Shown here: positions 31,985-43,289 of the stretch, in pieces | How positions within the stretch are numbered: position 1 is the first letter of the stretch | How the letters are laid out: each line of letters begins with the position of its first letter | From: Lepeophtheirus salmonis | Taxonomy: Eukaryota; Arthropoda; Copepoda; Siphonostomatoida; Caligidae | Length of the DNA: 64,000 nucleotides | Reading direction: 5' to 3' | Assembly (NCBI RefSeq): GCF_016086655.4 | Contig: NC_052132.2 | Coordinates: 15,006,805-15,070,804 of the forward strand | Position numbers and translations under genes: made by a program | The notes under the pieces: generated by a model | The model's database searches: none | Seen by the model: the letters and a program-made list of their open reading frames with translations, nothing else | Told to the model about the DNA's origin: nothing

Positions 31985-34490
31985 GTATTTGATTTATCAC
32001 TACAAGATGACGTCATACATTTGATATAAATTAATAAAGAAAACCAAACCGAAACCAATAAACAAATTAACAAAAGTAAATTCAATTAAACAGAAAATGA
32101 TTCTTCAAGTGCACTCTTAAGAAAATTATCTTTTTCCAATTCCCTTAATATAGGAAACAAACAAAATTTTGAAATAGGGCGATCATATTTTGCAGTTGAT
32201 GTCCTGATCCACACTTTTCTAATTAAGCCATCTTCTTCAGGATATGCTTTTGTGACAATACATCTTTCCAAAAACCTTTAGGTATGACTCCGCCGGTTTT
32301 TTATACGTCTTTCTATCACATAATCACCTTTGTTAATATTTTATCTGACTTTGAACCATTTTTTCCTCAACATTAACTGAGGGTCTTATCCATATTCTCC
32401 AAAACATATGAGTTTTTAAATAAATAAGTTGGAACCTCAAACAAAAATAACTATATTCGGCTTCATTCAGTTGGCCCACTATGATTCCTTCCCCGTATAA
32501 GAGGTTGTTCAGTGTAATTAAATATGTTTCGTCCAAAGGATTGACTGAGTTAATAGGAAATAATGGCCTCAAATTTACCTTATAAGTTATTTCCTAAAAT
32601 ATTGTAGACCATTTAACTGGGGTTAACATTACACTTTTATAATCCGTAATTCCGTTTCAAGCTTTTCTTACACTTTTGTTAAACTCTCTACAGCTCAATC
32701 CATGTGACTAGCGTGAGGGCAGTTCCACTTCCAATCCAAATCCTTAGTTCCTACTTTTTCATTTTTCATCAAATGACTCCAATTATCACATATTTTATCT
32801 TTGATCCCCAGATCGTTACGAACATTCATTTATATATCTTGGGATCTTCTGGGCAATCTTCATTGTAGAAGAACGACGGACCATGATGCCAAAATTTAAG
32901 GTAAATTAACGCTTATATGTTTTGTGAGAGCATCTGCCGGGTTTTGCTTTCCTTGAACGAAACTAAATAATTATGTCGAAAAAGTCTCTTGAATATCTGA
33001 CACACGATATTGCACATGGTTCTTAAAAGAGTCTTTATCAGTTTGAATCCAACTTAATACTGTGTTTGAATCACTCCACATTGAAACCTTTTCTGTTTCC
33101 AATTGTAATGCGTTTATAGACTTGATCAGTCTTATCCTGATCAGTATTCCATTTAATTCAATTTTATTCGAATAGGAGTTCCGTACGACTTCAACATTAA
33201 ACTTAATACCCCAACCCCCATCGAACAAACACACAAGCTCCCTAAAGTAATTTTTCTATATCAGCAAATCTATGAATTTCAGGTATTTCTACTACATTTT
33301 TCGGAAGTAATGATCTCATTATTTGTAGTTTCTTCAACAGTTCTAGTAATCTGATTTTTGTCTTCCATACTTCTGCTTCTTTTTCTTCTACAACTGTATC
33401 CCAAACTAGTCCTCGTGCTCACAACGATTGAAAAACTACTCTAAACTCAATCATAACAGGAGCAACTATTCCTAGGGGATCCCATATTCGAGTACTATTT
33501 GACAAAATCGTTTGATTACACTAAAGCATTCTCTTACTCCTAGTCGTATATAATCTGACTCCACGTCCCAACTATGTCCGAGACCTGGAACCACCATACG
33601 TGTTTCTCCTGACCTTATCTCACTATAATACGATATTTTTATTTTAAATCCTCCACAATGCAGAATACGATCTACAACCATAATTATTTTACAATCCACC
33701 TCATCACTTTCCACGGATGTAGCAATCCCATCAACAAAAGTATCTTCATTTAAGATTATTGTAGCTTCTGGGTGTTCGTTCGCATATTTTTCAGCAATAA
33801 ATCTGACGACGCTTTGAGATAAGTCCTGACTAGGCTTATCTCCAAACATCAGACGTGTACATTCGTATGTTTTCGGATTGACTCTTTCATCTCCATTTCT
33901 CCATACTATGTGTTAATATTTTATATCATCATCTTTAACAAAACTACGATTGAACATCTTTGAAATGTCACCATAGAATACTACTTTGTCTTTTCTAAAT
34001 CTTATGAGAACTTCAAATTCGTCAAATCAGGTCCTTTCTCGAAACAATCACTATAAGTGAATCCCGGTCAAACTTCTCTTGTTGAGTTGCAAACAATTCT
34101 TAACATAGTTGATTTACGTCCTTTCTTAGGACTCCTCGGATATTTAAATATGAGCCTTCTCCGTTGTCTTTCCATTTAACTTCTTGTATAAACTCATTTC
34201 CTCTCATTCATCAATCAGATCATTAAATAATTCCATATGTCCATCCCTTTTCAGATGTTTTTCACGTGACTTCATCGCTTGGATTGCTTCTTCCGCATTA
34301 TTTGGAAGTTTTCTCGGAAACTTTCCAATCCGTCTCTCTGCTTCTCTTTTTCGCCCTCGAGAAGCTTTATTTCACTCAATACCTCTTCAACTTCTTTCTC
34401 CGACATCTGATTTCTAATACAACACCTGTTGTCCTCCTAAATGCAGAATATTACGAATATTTCTGAAACAGATTAACCAAAGAAATAGTA
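31985..34490 (-). mobile_element. BEL/Pao LTR-retrotransposon pol fragment
   Basis: Minus-strand pol in several frames. In order: reverse transcriptase from about 34000 (LIRFRKDKVVFYGDISKMF, then MFGDKPSQDLSQSVVRFIAE; the active site reads FVDGIATSV at about 33738-33712, where the family has VDD, so the second catalytic Asp is Gly); the GGFKI block; the RT-to-RNase H linker near 33487 (RIWDPLGIVAPVMIEFRVVF); RNase H near 33180-32990 (KIELNGILI, MWSDSNTVLSWI); integrase C-terminal part at 32572-32330 (RPLFPINSVNP); and the pol terminus near 32271-32150 (VTKAYPEEDGLIRKVW, RPISKFCLFP). Gag, protease, most of the integrase core and both LTRs were not found. Stops and frameshifts make it inactive. 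Confidence 0.85.
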
Positions 34491-34501
34491 TTTAAGGCTT
34501 T

Positions 34502-35136
34502 CAACTAGAATGAACAGGCCTGTGTTCTTTAGGACTCTTTTTTTTAACTATTATAATAAAACAAACATTAATTAAATATGTTCCTCTCTGTTTATTAAAT
34601 TTGTTAAGAACTTTTAGCGGAGTCACATCTCCTGCATTATCAAGTAAACTGATGATTTTATATATTTTTGGAAAGCAAGAAAATAAAAAATAAGTGTAAA
34701 CAGATTAATCAACAATGAGTGATGTCAATAGAGGGCCATATTTACTCTAGTTGGAATTTTTTTCTGAGACCACTATCAATTTTACCCCTGAGAGCTTCTT
34801 CTTCATTCTCAATGCAGGTAAGCCCCTGTTGTAATAGACTGTGTTCTTGAACACCTTGAGTTGGTCAGTAATCTGTCGTAGAGTTATTACAGTCCAAAGA
34901 AGTGCAAAGAACTTGATCCAAAACTGGCCTTCTGAGCTCATTTTTACAGCAAGTGTGACGTGTGATGCAAAAAAAATAAAATCAAAAGTTTCTGAATTGG
35001 TTCTTACAAGCTTCATTATAAAAAATGGGACACATTGCCCTGCAGGTCTGCTATAGATGTTTGAAATATAAAACCAGGGTGCATATTTAGAGAAGAAATT
35101 TCTTGATGCTCTCGAGAATTTCAAAAGTGATATCAC
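34502..35136 (-). pseudogene. Mariner-like relic: HTH plus flanking sequence
   Basis: The minus-strand frame 35136-34747 includes KMSSEGQFWIKFFALLWTVI and then DQLKVFKNTVYYNRG, a first helix-turn-helix of the same family as 16582-16815 (plus strand). The DNA of the two copies is visibly alike. From 34740 down to 34502 the sequence is related to 31764-31963. The catalytic core is missing, and the left edge is cut where the BEL/Pao fragment begins. Confidence 0.5.
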
Positions 35137-35560
35137 AGTTGGATGGATCAGGGGTCATAATAATAGCACAGGGAATAAGTTTGATGATGCTTTGGCTAAG
35201 GAGGGAGCAGAAGGGGTGTACGCCACTCTTTTCCACAATTCTGTGTGTCAGCTATGAAAGCTCTCAGAAAAGCCACTTTGAATGAGTGGCAAGCTATCTG
35301 GCAACAGTTGGATAGCTACCGCCAATCTAAGCAGTTTATTGTCAGGCCATATATTTGAGGAACAGTTTACGAATACAAGAGACATAGAATCCCAAGTATA
35401 ATGGGTATGGTTAGTAGCCTCATACAACTTAATAAACATCTTTTTAAAGTGGGTAAAACCCTCTAAGACCGATCTGTTGACTCTGTGAAGAAGATGAGGA
35501 AAGACCATTGCATCTTATCTATGAACTTAGCTGTACAATGCAGGGAATGACTTAATTTAC
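35103..35560 (+). pseudogene. 3' end of an RNase-H-bearing non-LTR retrotransposon
   Basis: The plus strand reads LDALENFKSDITVGWIRGHN, then GNKFDDALAKEGAE. This is the C-terminal part of the RNase H domain found at the end of I/R1/Jockey-type LINEs ('..LGWVPGHSG..GNE.AD.LAKEGA'), with GHN for GHS and D retained. A different frame follows with LNEWQAIWQQLDSYRQSKQF and EEDEERPLHLIYEL, matching the usual post-RNase-H tail (W..W......RQTK.F; C.EDEET..HL...C). Everything upstream (endonuclease, RT) is missing. It overlaps the edge of the minus-strand mariner relic by a few bases. Confidence 0.65.
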
Positions 35561-36805
35561 TATGGAGTCTCTGAAAAAAAAGAAAAAAATCAACGGAGGA
35601 ACAACTTTTGAGGATTTTTAATATGTTGTGTAATTATGATTTATTTTATAATAATAAAGTTAGAAACTCATAGATGAACCTCTACCGGCTGATACCAGAT
35701 TGAGTTGGGTGTTAGGAGGGGGGGGGAGAGAAAGGGGTGTATCTAGGAGCTAAACAAACAATAAGTTAATGGATACCTATACAGGAAAAAAGGCAAAGAT
35801 CATTTACGAGTAAGAGATGAAGTGGTTTAAGTTAACTTTAGTGATTCATTTCTTTAAAGTTACGTCATGATTATCAAGGAAAAAATAAAAAAAGCTCTCC
35901 AAATACTATTATAAAAAGATCATAGGCCCTTTTTCCCTACGAGTAATAAAAAAAGGCGCGCCAAAAAAACGAAAGCTCTCTGTTCTTTTTGTTTTCCTTT
36001 TTCCTCTTCAGTTGTTTTTTGACTAGATCAAGTAAATGTTCTCTATAGAGAAGCAAAGTTGTAATAAAATCACTTTTTACTCAATTACGAAACGTTTACA
36101 ATCTCTCATCTCTTTGCACCTGCAAATATTTTAGAGTACGTCTCCTACTAAATATAATAAGTTTATGCATAGAATGATACCCACTCCTTGAAGAACAAGA
36201 AGAAACAGGGAGGAGTGAATGGGATCTTGTGACTCAATGATTCAATACCCTCGTGAATAAGAAAAAAGTCAATAATTTCCAGCATATTTTGCAACGAGTG
36301 TATTTACAGAGATACATACTTAGAAGGATTTGAAGGGTAAGTGAAATATTTATCATACTGCAAAATAATATAAACATATTGCATGAATGCAAATCAGAGT
36401 ACCATGGTTCATTTTAAAATAAATGTTGTAGAATGATTCTATGTAAAAAAAAACCCACATAAAGCTATGGACATTGGTAACACTCTAAAAGTCTTACTGC
36501 AGTTGTTTTTTTTTTTGGATAAAAATCTCTGTTAAGTTGAAATTGTTTTTATTTGTCTCCTTTTACTTCACTGCAGTATTCTTAGAAAATACATAGTTTG
36601 TTTGTGAATTTTCTTGGAGTTGATTCTCTATCCTTTAAGAACGGGGAAAACCCCAATTTCTTAATTGTAAAGACATAACCTATACGATTAATTCTTTTGT
36701 GAATATCCGCCACATAGTGAATACTATGTAATATGCAAAGGTGATTAAATAACAAAGACAGTAGTGAGATAAATGATGGTGTAAAGGGACTTTATGGCTT
36801 CAAGG
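35561..36805. other. No supported gene
   Basis: The stretch contains a G-run at 35721-35729 and an isolated GGCGCGCC at about 35956-35963, conspicuous in AT-rich DNA. No reading frame could be supported. Confidence 0.35.
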
Positions 36806-36837
36806 ATAAAAGTAAATGTGCAAACATTTACTTTTAT
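36806..36837. repeat. Perfect 14 bp inverted repeat, 4 base loop
   Basis: ATAAAAGTAAATGT and ACATTTACTTTTAT are exact reverse complements around GCAA. It may mark the end of a short inverted-repeat element or be a stable hairpin. No gene adjoins it. Confidence 0.7.
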
Positions 36838-37154
36838 CGGCCACTTCTTCAAATTTTGCAATGGTCCGACCGTTACATTTCTGTTATTAGAGTGGGGGAC
36901 TCAAAACTTAAGGAGGCATTTAATTTCAATTTTATCACCGTAATTTTAAATTACCAAACGAGACCTTACACAAAAGTACACTAACTTTCATTTTTTCTAT
37001 CTCTCTATAAGTAAAAATGTCCCTGCAACAACAAAAAAACCTTGACGGTGTCGGCCCCAAGAAGACGTCAGAGACCGTTTGTATCTCCATCCGGACTCCC
37101 CATAATATCAAAAAGTAAATTACAGCCCCATACACTCAAGAAGAACTAGTAAAA

Positions 37155-37403
37155 TATGGCTGACTTCTGGCCTGCCTCCATGTGACCCTCACCCAGCCTT
37201 GACCTCAAACTCCTGGACTTTGCAGTTTGGGATTTCTTGGAAAAAAATTCAGCCGCATCTCTCATTCTAATTTGAATGAGTTCCGAGCTCCCATCACAAC
37301 CGAATTGCACGCAAAGGGAACGGCTTTTATCGTTAAGACCTGGGAACCTGTTTATGAGCGTATTTCCCAAATTGATTTTGAGAGGTTTTGTGTGATAAAA
37401 TAA
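37155..37403 (+). pseudogene. Tc1/mariner-like transposase C-terminal fragment
   Basis: One frame reads MADFWPASM, stop, PSPSLDLKLLDFAVWDFLEK, the counterpart of 'DFWP...WPPSSPDLNPLDFAVWDFLE' (SLDLKLLD for SPDLNPLD). A frameshift later another frame continues LNEFRAPITTELHAKGTAFI and ends with stop TAA at 37401-37403 after DFERFCVIK. The first two catalytic regions are not visible; sequence from 36930 to 37140 is protein-like (SLQQQKNLDGVGPKKTSE) but unassigned. Confidence 0.6.
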
Positions 37404-38020
37404 AGAAAATGTTTGTTGTAATTGAGTCAGGATACTGCCAGATTTGGGTTCCCACTCTTTATTATAAAAGTATTTAATATACTTTGCTGTTAAAAATAAA
37501 TTTATTTTATTTACACAATGCTGACTCAGTGCAAATTAGGGTGTGTTAAATTACTTTTTTGGGGAACTATAGATGAAGATTTTGATTCTGCAAAAAAAAA
37601 AAAATCTTAGGAGTCAATATATTAACATATTTTGGAGGCGTCAATATGCTGACTGCAATAACCTATAAATCCATCCTGGGCAAATCCATGATTTGTGACT
37701 TTGATCATTCTATCTGCAATGCAGAGTTGCATTCTTTCAACAAAATGATGACTATTTTTCTTATACTATTAGCTGAAGTAGTGTACAATCCATATAATTA
37801 GCATTTTAATATATATGATTATAAGACTATTTTACTACTTCAATAGCTACATGTAGTAGTACAAAGCACAATATATTACACCAAAATATTTAGCACAGTT
37901 TACCAGTGAATTAAAAATATGTCTGCAAAAACTTAGTATCTGGAAAAAAAAAATCTAGTAACTAGATTATTTAATTATAAAACCAAAATTTCGAATCGCC
38001 TAGCTTCAATTGTAAAAATA
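37404..38020. other. No supported gene
   Basis: AT-rich sequence with no recognisable element. Confidence 0.4.
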
Positions 38021-38490
38021 TACCGTGTAATCTATTAATATCGAACACTTTGAATTTTAAACATCAACAAGTTATGACTTATTAATTAACGAGATAGAAT
38101 TATAAATAGATGTGTGTCTGAGCTTACTTAATAATTAATGTAGCCGCCTTTAGCGGAAATGATGGTTTCCAGGCTGCAGAAGGCCTGGCAACCGTTGCTG
38201 ATATAGTCCTCTGTTATACCGTCTCAGTGCTGGCTGACAGTTGATTTAAAGGCCTCAGTGTTTGGATATTAGACATTACAGGCCTTTCCCCCAACATGCA
38301 CAAAAAAAGGGTAGTCTAGGGGGTTAGTATCAGGCCTGAAGCGGTACGTAAGCTAGAGAGCTCAAATTTGTTTTGTTTTGTAAAAAATTGATTATGCTTT
38401 AATATATCAAAATATGAATAAATGTCAATGATTCTACTTTCATTAATTATTGAATTAGTAAATGTTCAGATTTCAATGAACCACTCAGTA
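38021..38490 (-). mobile_element. TIR-bounded, internally deleted mariner (family M1, copy 2)
   Basis: The left end CCGTGTAATCTATTAATATC at 38023 and the right end, read on the other strand as CTGAGTGGTTCATTGAAATC, are inverted repeats, with TA at 38021-38022 and 38489-38490. The minus strand keeps only the C-terminal coding part: DYPFFVHVGGKACNV, YPNTEAFKSTVSQH, GCQAFC and TIISAKGGYIN. At 466 bp it is shorter than copy 1 (716 bp) and has lost the N-terminus too. The right terminal sequence and the TAGATGTGTGT block are shared with copy 1. Confidence 0.75.
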
Positions 38491-39010
38491 TTTACTAAAC
38501 TATTGCACATTAAATATCTCAGGTAAAACTATTAGCCAGTTAGTATGTTTTAGTGCTGGGGTCAACGATATATATGAAGTTGAAAGGGAAATTCATTAAG
38601 TAGCTCTCTTTCAACAATGTTATGATTATACATACTTTCAAAGTTGTTATGACAAGAACTCCTTCACTAATTTATTACTGTACAATGTACTTCCCTAGTG
38701 TACTAATTGTTTTTCTTTTTTTATGCCAAAATGCTTTAATATTTTACTATTTATTATGTCAATACTTTTCATTTTGATGAATCAATATTTTACTCTTGTA
38801 AGGGAACTATTTCGTATTTTCATGATTGCTAATGACCACAATAAAATAAGGTATAAGTGGATTCCTTATATATCAAAGTAATTAATATATATTATAAAGT
38901 GTAATAAACACTTTAAATGGTTGCAAAAAGTGTTTTAATTGTATTTTTGTCACACCAAATGAAGTCTATATTTGGTAATAAAATGGTATCATGAGACAAA
39001 GTATAAGTTA

Positions 39011-39263
39011 TTTAGGACCAATGTTTCTCAAACTATGGTACAACACGAACTTCCATTTGTGGTTCATGGAGGAAGTACATTTTACACAACATAAGTTTTT
39101 CTTGACGTCATACTTTCCCTTTCTTTTTTGAAATTGGACACAGTGATAGCGGAAAGTGGGCATTCAATGATTGTAACTTATTAAAAATAAGGATCTAGCT
39201 TCACTAAGTATATATTCACAGGTAATACACACTCTGAAATATTTGAGAACCACTGTTTTAGAC
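39011..39263. mobile_element. Small hAT-type MITE with 8 bp TSD
   Basis: The left terminus CAATGTTTCTCAAACTATGG (39019) and the right terminus, read on the other strand as CAGTGGTTCTCAAATATTTC (ending at 39255), are inverted repeats of the CAGTGGTTCTCAAA type seen in many hAT elements. The flanking 8-mers TTTAGGAC (39011-39018) and TTTTAGAC (39256-39263) agree at 6 of 8 positions. The element is 237 bp, with no coding capacity. Confidence 0.7.
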
Positions 39264-39319
39264 TGAACTGGTGATTTTCCCTGTTATTTTCTTTTCTCAA
39301 ATACCCAAACCAGAGACAT

Positions 39320-39765
39320 CCAACCTTTAAATATGACAGGCCACTTTTTCATTTGAAATACTTTAATTGGCCACAGAACCTAATTGATTAAATTTCAAGA
39401 AAATGGCTTTATAAACAAAACTATTAAAAACATATTTATTCCAAATTTTGGCCAAACATAAAAAAAAAAAGACAAATCTCATTTATCAGGGCTAAACTGC
39501 TTCAAAAAGGCCTATCTGGCAACCATTTTCAGGGGGGCTTGATTTTTTTTTCACAAAGCAATAATTTTTGAAAAATGTATTTATTTGAGAAATATTTAAT
39601 TCGTATTTTGCACGTTCAACGCGTTTTGACGATATTACGACAATTTTGCTAAAAAATCATACTTTAAATGAGAATGAGTAGTGGGCTGCTCCTAAACATT
39701 CAGTAGGCCACAATAAAGCCCGAAGGAAACGGATAGGACATCCAAATCATAGACCATTTAAAGAG
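39320..39765. repeat. Probable second hAT-like non-autonomous element
   Basis: The left side reads CAGAGACATCCAACCTTTAA and ATGACAGGCCACTTTTTC. The right side, read on the other strand, gives TGGATGTCCTATCCGTTTCC and TTTATTGTGGCCTACTG. The GGCC-A-C blocks and TCC motifs are arranged as inverted terminal regions, as in hAT MITEs. No clear 8 bp duplication was found and the exact ends are uncertain. Confidence 0.35.
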
Positions 39766-40505
39766 ATGCGTCATTGAGAAAGGATTCCTTTCCTCTTCCA
39801 AAGTACGGCAAAACAGCTATTGATTGTCCCTGCTACAAAGCTTTCATGAAGAATTTCACATATTTTTTTGTTAAATTCCTATAGAAAGGGAGATATTGCT
39901 GCAAGAGAAGGAGAAAATTGCAATTAGAAAAATACTTGGAATTTAAATTTACTATGACTTTTAATTAGTTAAAATATAACTTTTTTAACTTTAAAATAAA
40001 AGTTTTCATGTCTTGCTGTTGGGAGTTTGTAAGAAGCGCTAGTGCAGACCCTAGATTTTACAAATAGTGGATATTGTATATAGGAATATATATTTATGTA
40101 TATAACATCAAATCTATTTGTAAATTTGAGGAAAAGCAATGTTGCTTTAATAGAAATATACACAAATATATATATCTTAAAATGATTCTTTAAAAATAGC
40201 AAACAAGTTTTGTAGGGATTCATTGATAGATCCTAATATAAGTGCTAAGCAATTTTTGAATGTTTTTACAAGCTCATAATTACATTTCTTTCCACCCTTT
40301 TTTTATGCCAAAAAACTCATCCTTCACCTATGCAGAGATCAACCAATAAAAAATACTGGATAGGTGTGCACGTAAAATAGTAATAAAAAATATGTTGAAA
40401 ACCTCCTATTCGAAAGTATTATTTTTCTTATTAGGTTGGGAGAAATAGTAATATATTATTTCTGTTTTACGCCCTTTTATTTAACTACGTTTATTTAGAT
40501 CATTA
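39766..40505. other. No supported gene
   Basis: AT-rich. The minus-strand frame at 39969-40223 has no recognisable features. Confidence 0.35.
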
Positions 40506-40509
40506 TTCT

Positions 40510-41222
40510 TCCTATCGAGTCAAAGGATATTGGATTGTAAAGGTGTGAGTGTATACAACAAAATTTACTTGTCAGTATGGCACTTGACAGATTCAGTCAT
40601 GAGCTATCGTGCGTTGAGTATGGAAATTTCAAAGAAGAAATTCGCCTTACTTTACATTTTCACTATCAAAAAGGGCAACGCAAACATATCACTTATATCA
40701 ATGTCAAGTGACATTGAAGGAGCCCAGAACATGGCCCAGTCAGGATTGACTACGAAGAAGGTGTTGCTGTGTGTTTAGTAGGATTTGCTTGGAATAATGT
40801 ACTATGAACTGCTCAATTCTGACCTTTACTGTGCAGAGCTTGACCGTTTGAAGTTAATGATCGAGCAAAAGTGGCCAACATTGGTTTATAGGGAGGATTT
40901 GGGTTTCATCAAGGCTACACAAGGCCGCACACATCTTTGATAACTCCTCAGAAGCTCGTGTGATAAGCTTTTATGAAACCAACCCACAGCCCGGACCACC
41001 TGGGACCAAGGGACTACCACCTCTTCCTTTCTATCTCACTGCACTCGGGTGTACACATTTGTCCTGAATAGAGGTCTGTGAAAATGGGTTGTCAAGGCTT
41101 TTTTTAAACAGGACAAGAACTTTGACAAGAAGGGCAATATGAAGTTGGCAACAAGTTAGAGAAACATATGGGGTATACTGGCTTAAATTGGATGATCGTA
41201 ACACATATTATCAAGCATTGAA
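40510..41222 (+). pseudogene. Mariner transposase relic, second copy of the 5.5-6.4 kb family
   Basis: The N-terminal part reads MEISKKKF and HILHFHYKKG in adjoining frames. It then jumps to TKKVLLCV and GIMYYELLNSDLYCAELDRL ('KKVLLCVWWD..G..YYELL...'), with the first catalytic Asp region eroded; next QGRTHL in place of 'NARPHTSL', then THSPDHLGPRDYHLFLSI, which retains the third Asp of DD34D. It ends near 41222. The missing block between the N-terminus and KKVLLCV is an internal deletion. The DNA resembles 5640-6356 over the start and end blocks. Confidence 0.7.
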
Positions 41223-42845
41223 GTATATATATCAAAAAATACGATATTACTTATTTTCTAACCCACTATTTGTCAAATTATATGTATGTAAAGTAATAAA
41301 TTCTGAGCAACTTTTTCTATGTTAACAAAAAAACAAAAAAAATGATATGGCAACCATGACAATAGGATGAATATTTTAGAGGAAAGCGGCGTAGTTGTCT
41401 TGACGTTGGGCATATGGACATAAATTACTCTGTTATTTACATCATGAATTCTACTCCGAGTTTAACAAAAACCTATAACTTATAAATAAATCTTGAGTGT
41501 CATCCTCAGTCGTTAAGAAAGCATGTTCACAAGTGGTTACTGTATACATATAAATATTATCTTCCCATTATCGCATAAAATAAGTTATGCCAATATTTAA
41601 AATAAATGCCAAAGAGAAAAATAGTAATCAAAACAATCTGAAGAATGCTTCAGAGATGAGTTGCTTTGCTGTCATCCCGTTTTATTAAATCAAAGTATGA
41701 AATAAGCAATAATTTCAATCCCTATATATCAAGGAAATATTATCTAGAATTACTCTGATGTGACTCTCAATTCTACTCCATGCTGAGCAAGGAAAATCAG
41801 TTCCTTGAAATTTACATAATCGACCTAGTAGATATATTTTTATACGCGGTTGATACGAAAATCCTCTTTTATGATTTCAACTCTTTCAGGCATGTTTATA
41901 TCAAAAAAAAATTCTAGAGTGTAACTTGGAGAATATAGAAATTTTCAATCAGAGTTTATATTATACATAGGCTAGTCTGTGGAATTATATACCTCATATT
42001 CTTTAGCCAGGGAAGTGAGGCTGAGTTCAAGCTATTTTTAGTTAATCTTTTTTTTTTTTAGACATTTATAAATATATAAAGTTTGGGGTTTATTTTAATA
42101 TCTAATATTTTAATTTTTCCTTTCCACTACTAAATTGTTTTTAATTTTAATACTTTTAGTTTAAATGTATTACTTTTACTAAGAATGACAAATTTTATAA
42201 CTTATCAAACTGAATATAAGTCAACCTTTAAAGGCTTTGATTATCACTATTGTTAGGGAGGAAAAAAACTCTCCAACAAACCTACATTGTTACTTACATG
42301 AGAATACGCAATATTTTTTATCTTGTACTTTAATGTTCTGTCTTCACGAGTTAAATAATGATGATACCAGCTTCGAAAAATAAAAAAGCCTGTTCATATT
42401 GTCAACAAAAAAAAGCGGTTTCCTCTTTTTTGCATATATTTTATAAACCACTGTCTCTACCTCAAGAATTAAATATTAAAAGAAAAACCCTCAGCTTACA
42501 ACTAGAAAAAAAAGTCACACGCTAAAAAGGCTTAACTTTTTTAAAATATATATACAATACTAATAAAAAAATGCACTGAGAGTATGTGATCACACACAAA
42601 AAGATACCAAAATTACGTCACTTTAAATTTTATGTTTGGTAATTATGACTATTTAGCAATTCTTCAAATATATTTACTCGTCGTATAAATGTACAGCAGT
42701 GTTCAAAAGTTTTAACCCTCTTAAATAATGCAATAATTAATTTATTAATAAAAATATGTAAACTTAATTTTAATATCAGTCTATAACTATATTTATAGCA
42801 ATAGTTTTTATTAATCACTTATTCTATAAATAACCAATCATTAGA
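41223..42845. other. No supported gene
   Basis: AT-rich. Near 42694-42720 CAGCAGTGTTCAAAAGTTTT resembles a transposon terminus (Tc1/pogo style), but no partner end was found. Confidence 0.35.
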
Positions 42846-42849
42846 AAAT

Positions 42850-43150
42850 ATTGATGATAACACTGGTCAACACAATTTTTCTTGCATGGGGTTTTTAAAG
42901 AAAATCTAACTCCATTTTGGGGGCTGATTCCAAATCTGTCATTAGTTTTTGCCTATCACATCAAGTTTTTAAATAACGGGGTGATGAAAAAATACTACAA
43001 CACATACCAAAAATCCTCAATTTACGAGAGAAAAATAATACATTATTTTTGTTTTTTGGGATTTTATTGGCATATTGGCTGCTGATTTCAATGTGTGACT
43101 AGTTGTTGGCTATCACATGAGGTTTTTGAACTATAGGTGGATAAAAAGGT
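42850..43150. repeat. Degenerate subterminal repeats beside the 43.3-44.5 kb element
   Basis: CACTGGTCAACACAATTTTT at about 42862 looks like an element terminus. It is followed by related segments: TGCATGGGGTTTTTAAAG, GCTGATTCCAAATCTGTCAT with TATCACATCAAGTTTTTAAA, and GCTGATTTCAATGTGTGACT with TATCACATGAGGTTTTTGAA. The last two form a direct repeat about 140 bp apart. Position and orientation suggest that these belong to the 3' non-coding side of the minus-strand element at 43290-44480. Confidence 0.5.
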
Positions 43151-43289
43151 TTTATTTTATTTTTCAATACAAGACAAAACAATCTAATTTTTTTTAAACA
43201 TCCAAAACTATAAAAATACAGATGACAAAATTCAATATTATTTCAATTATAGAATGTTACATCAAACTAGTAGATGCAGGAACAGTGTA

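Noticed and set aside
35956..35963. GGCGCGCC as a promoter or CpG-island signal
   Set aside because: A single 8-mer palindrome in AT-rich DNA, with no associated reading frame or other core-promoter evidence.
42694..42720. CAGTGTTCAAAAGTTTT as a Tc1/pogo TIR
   Set aside because: No inverted partner end was found nearby.
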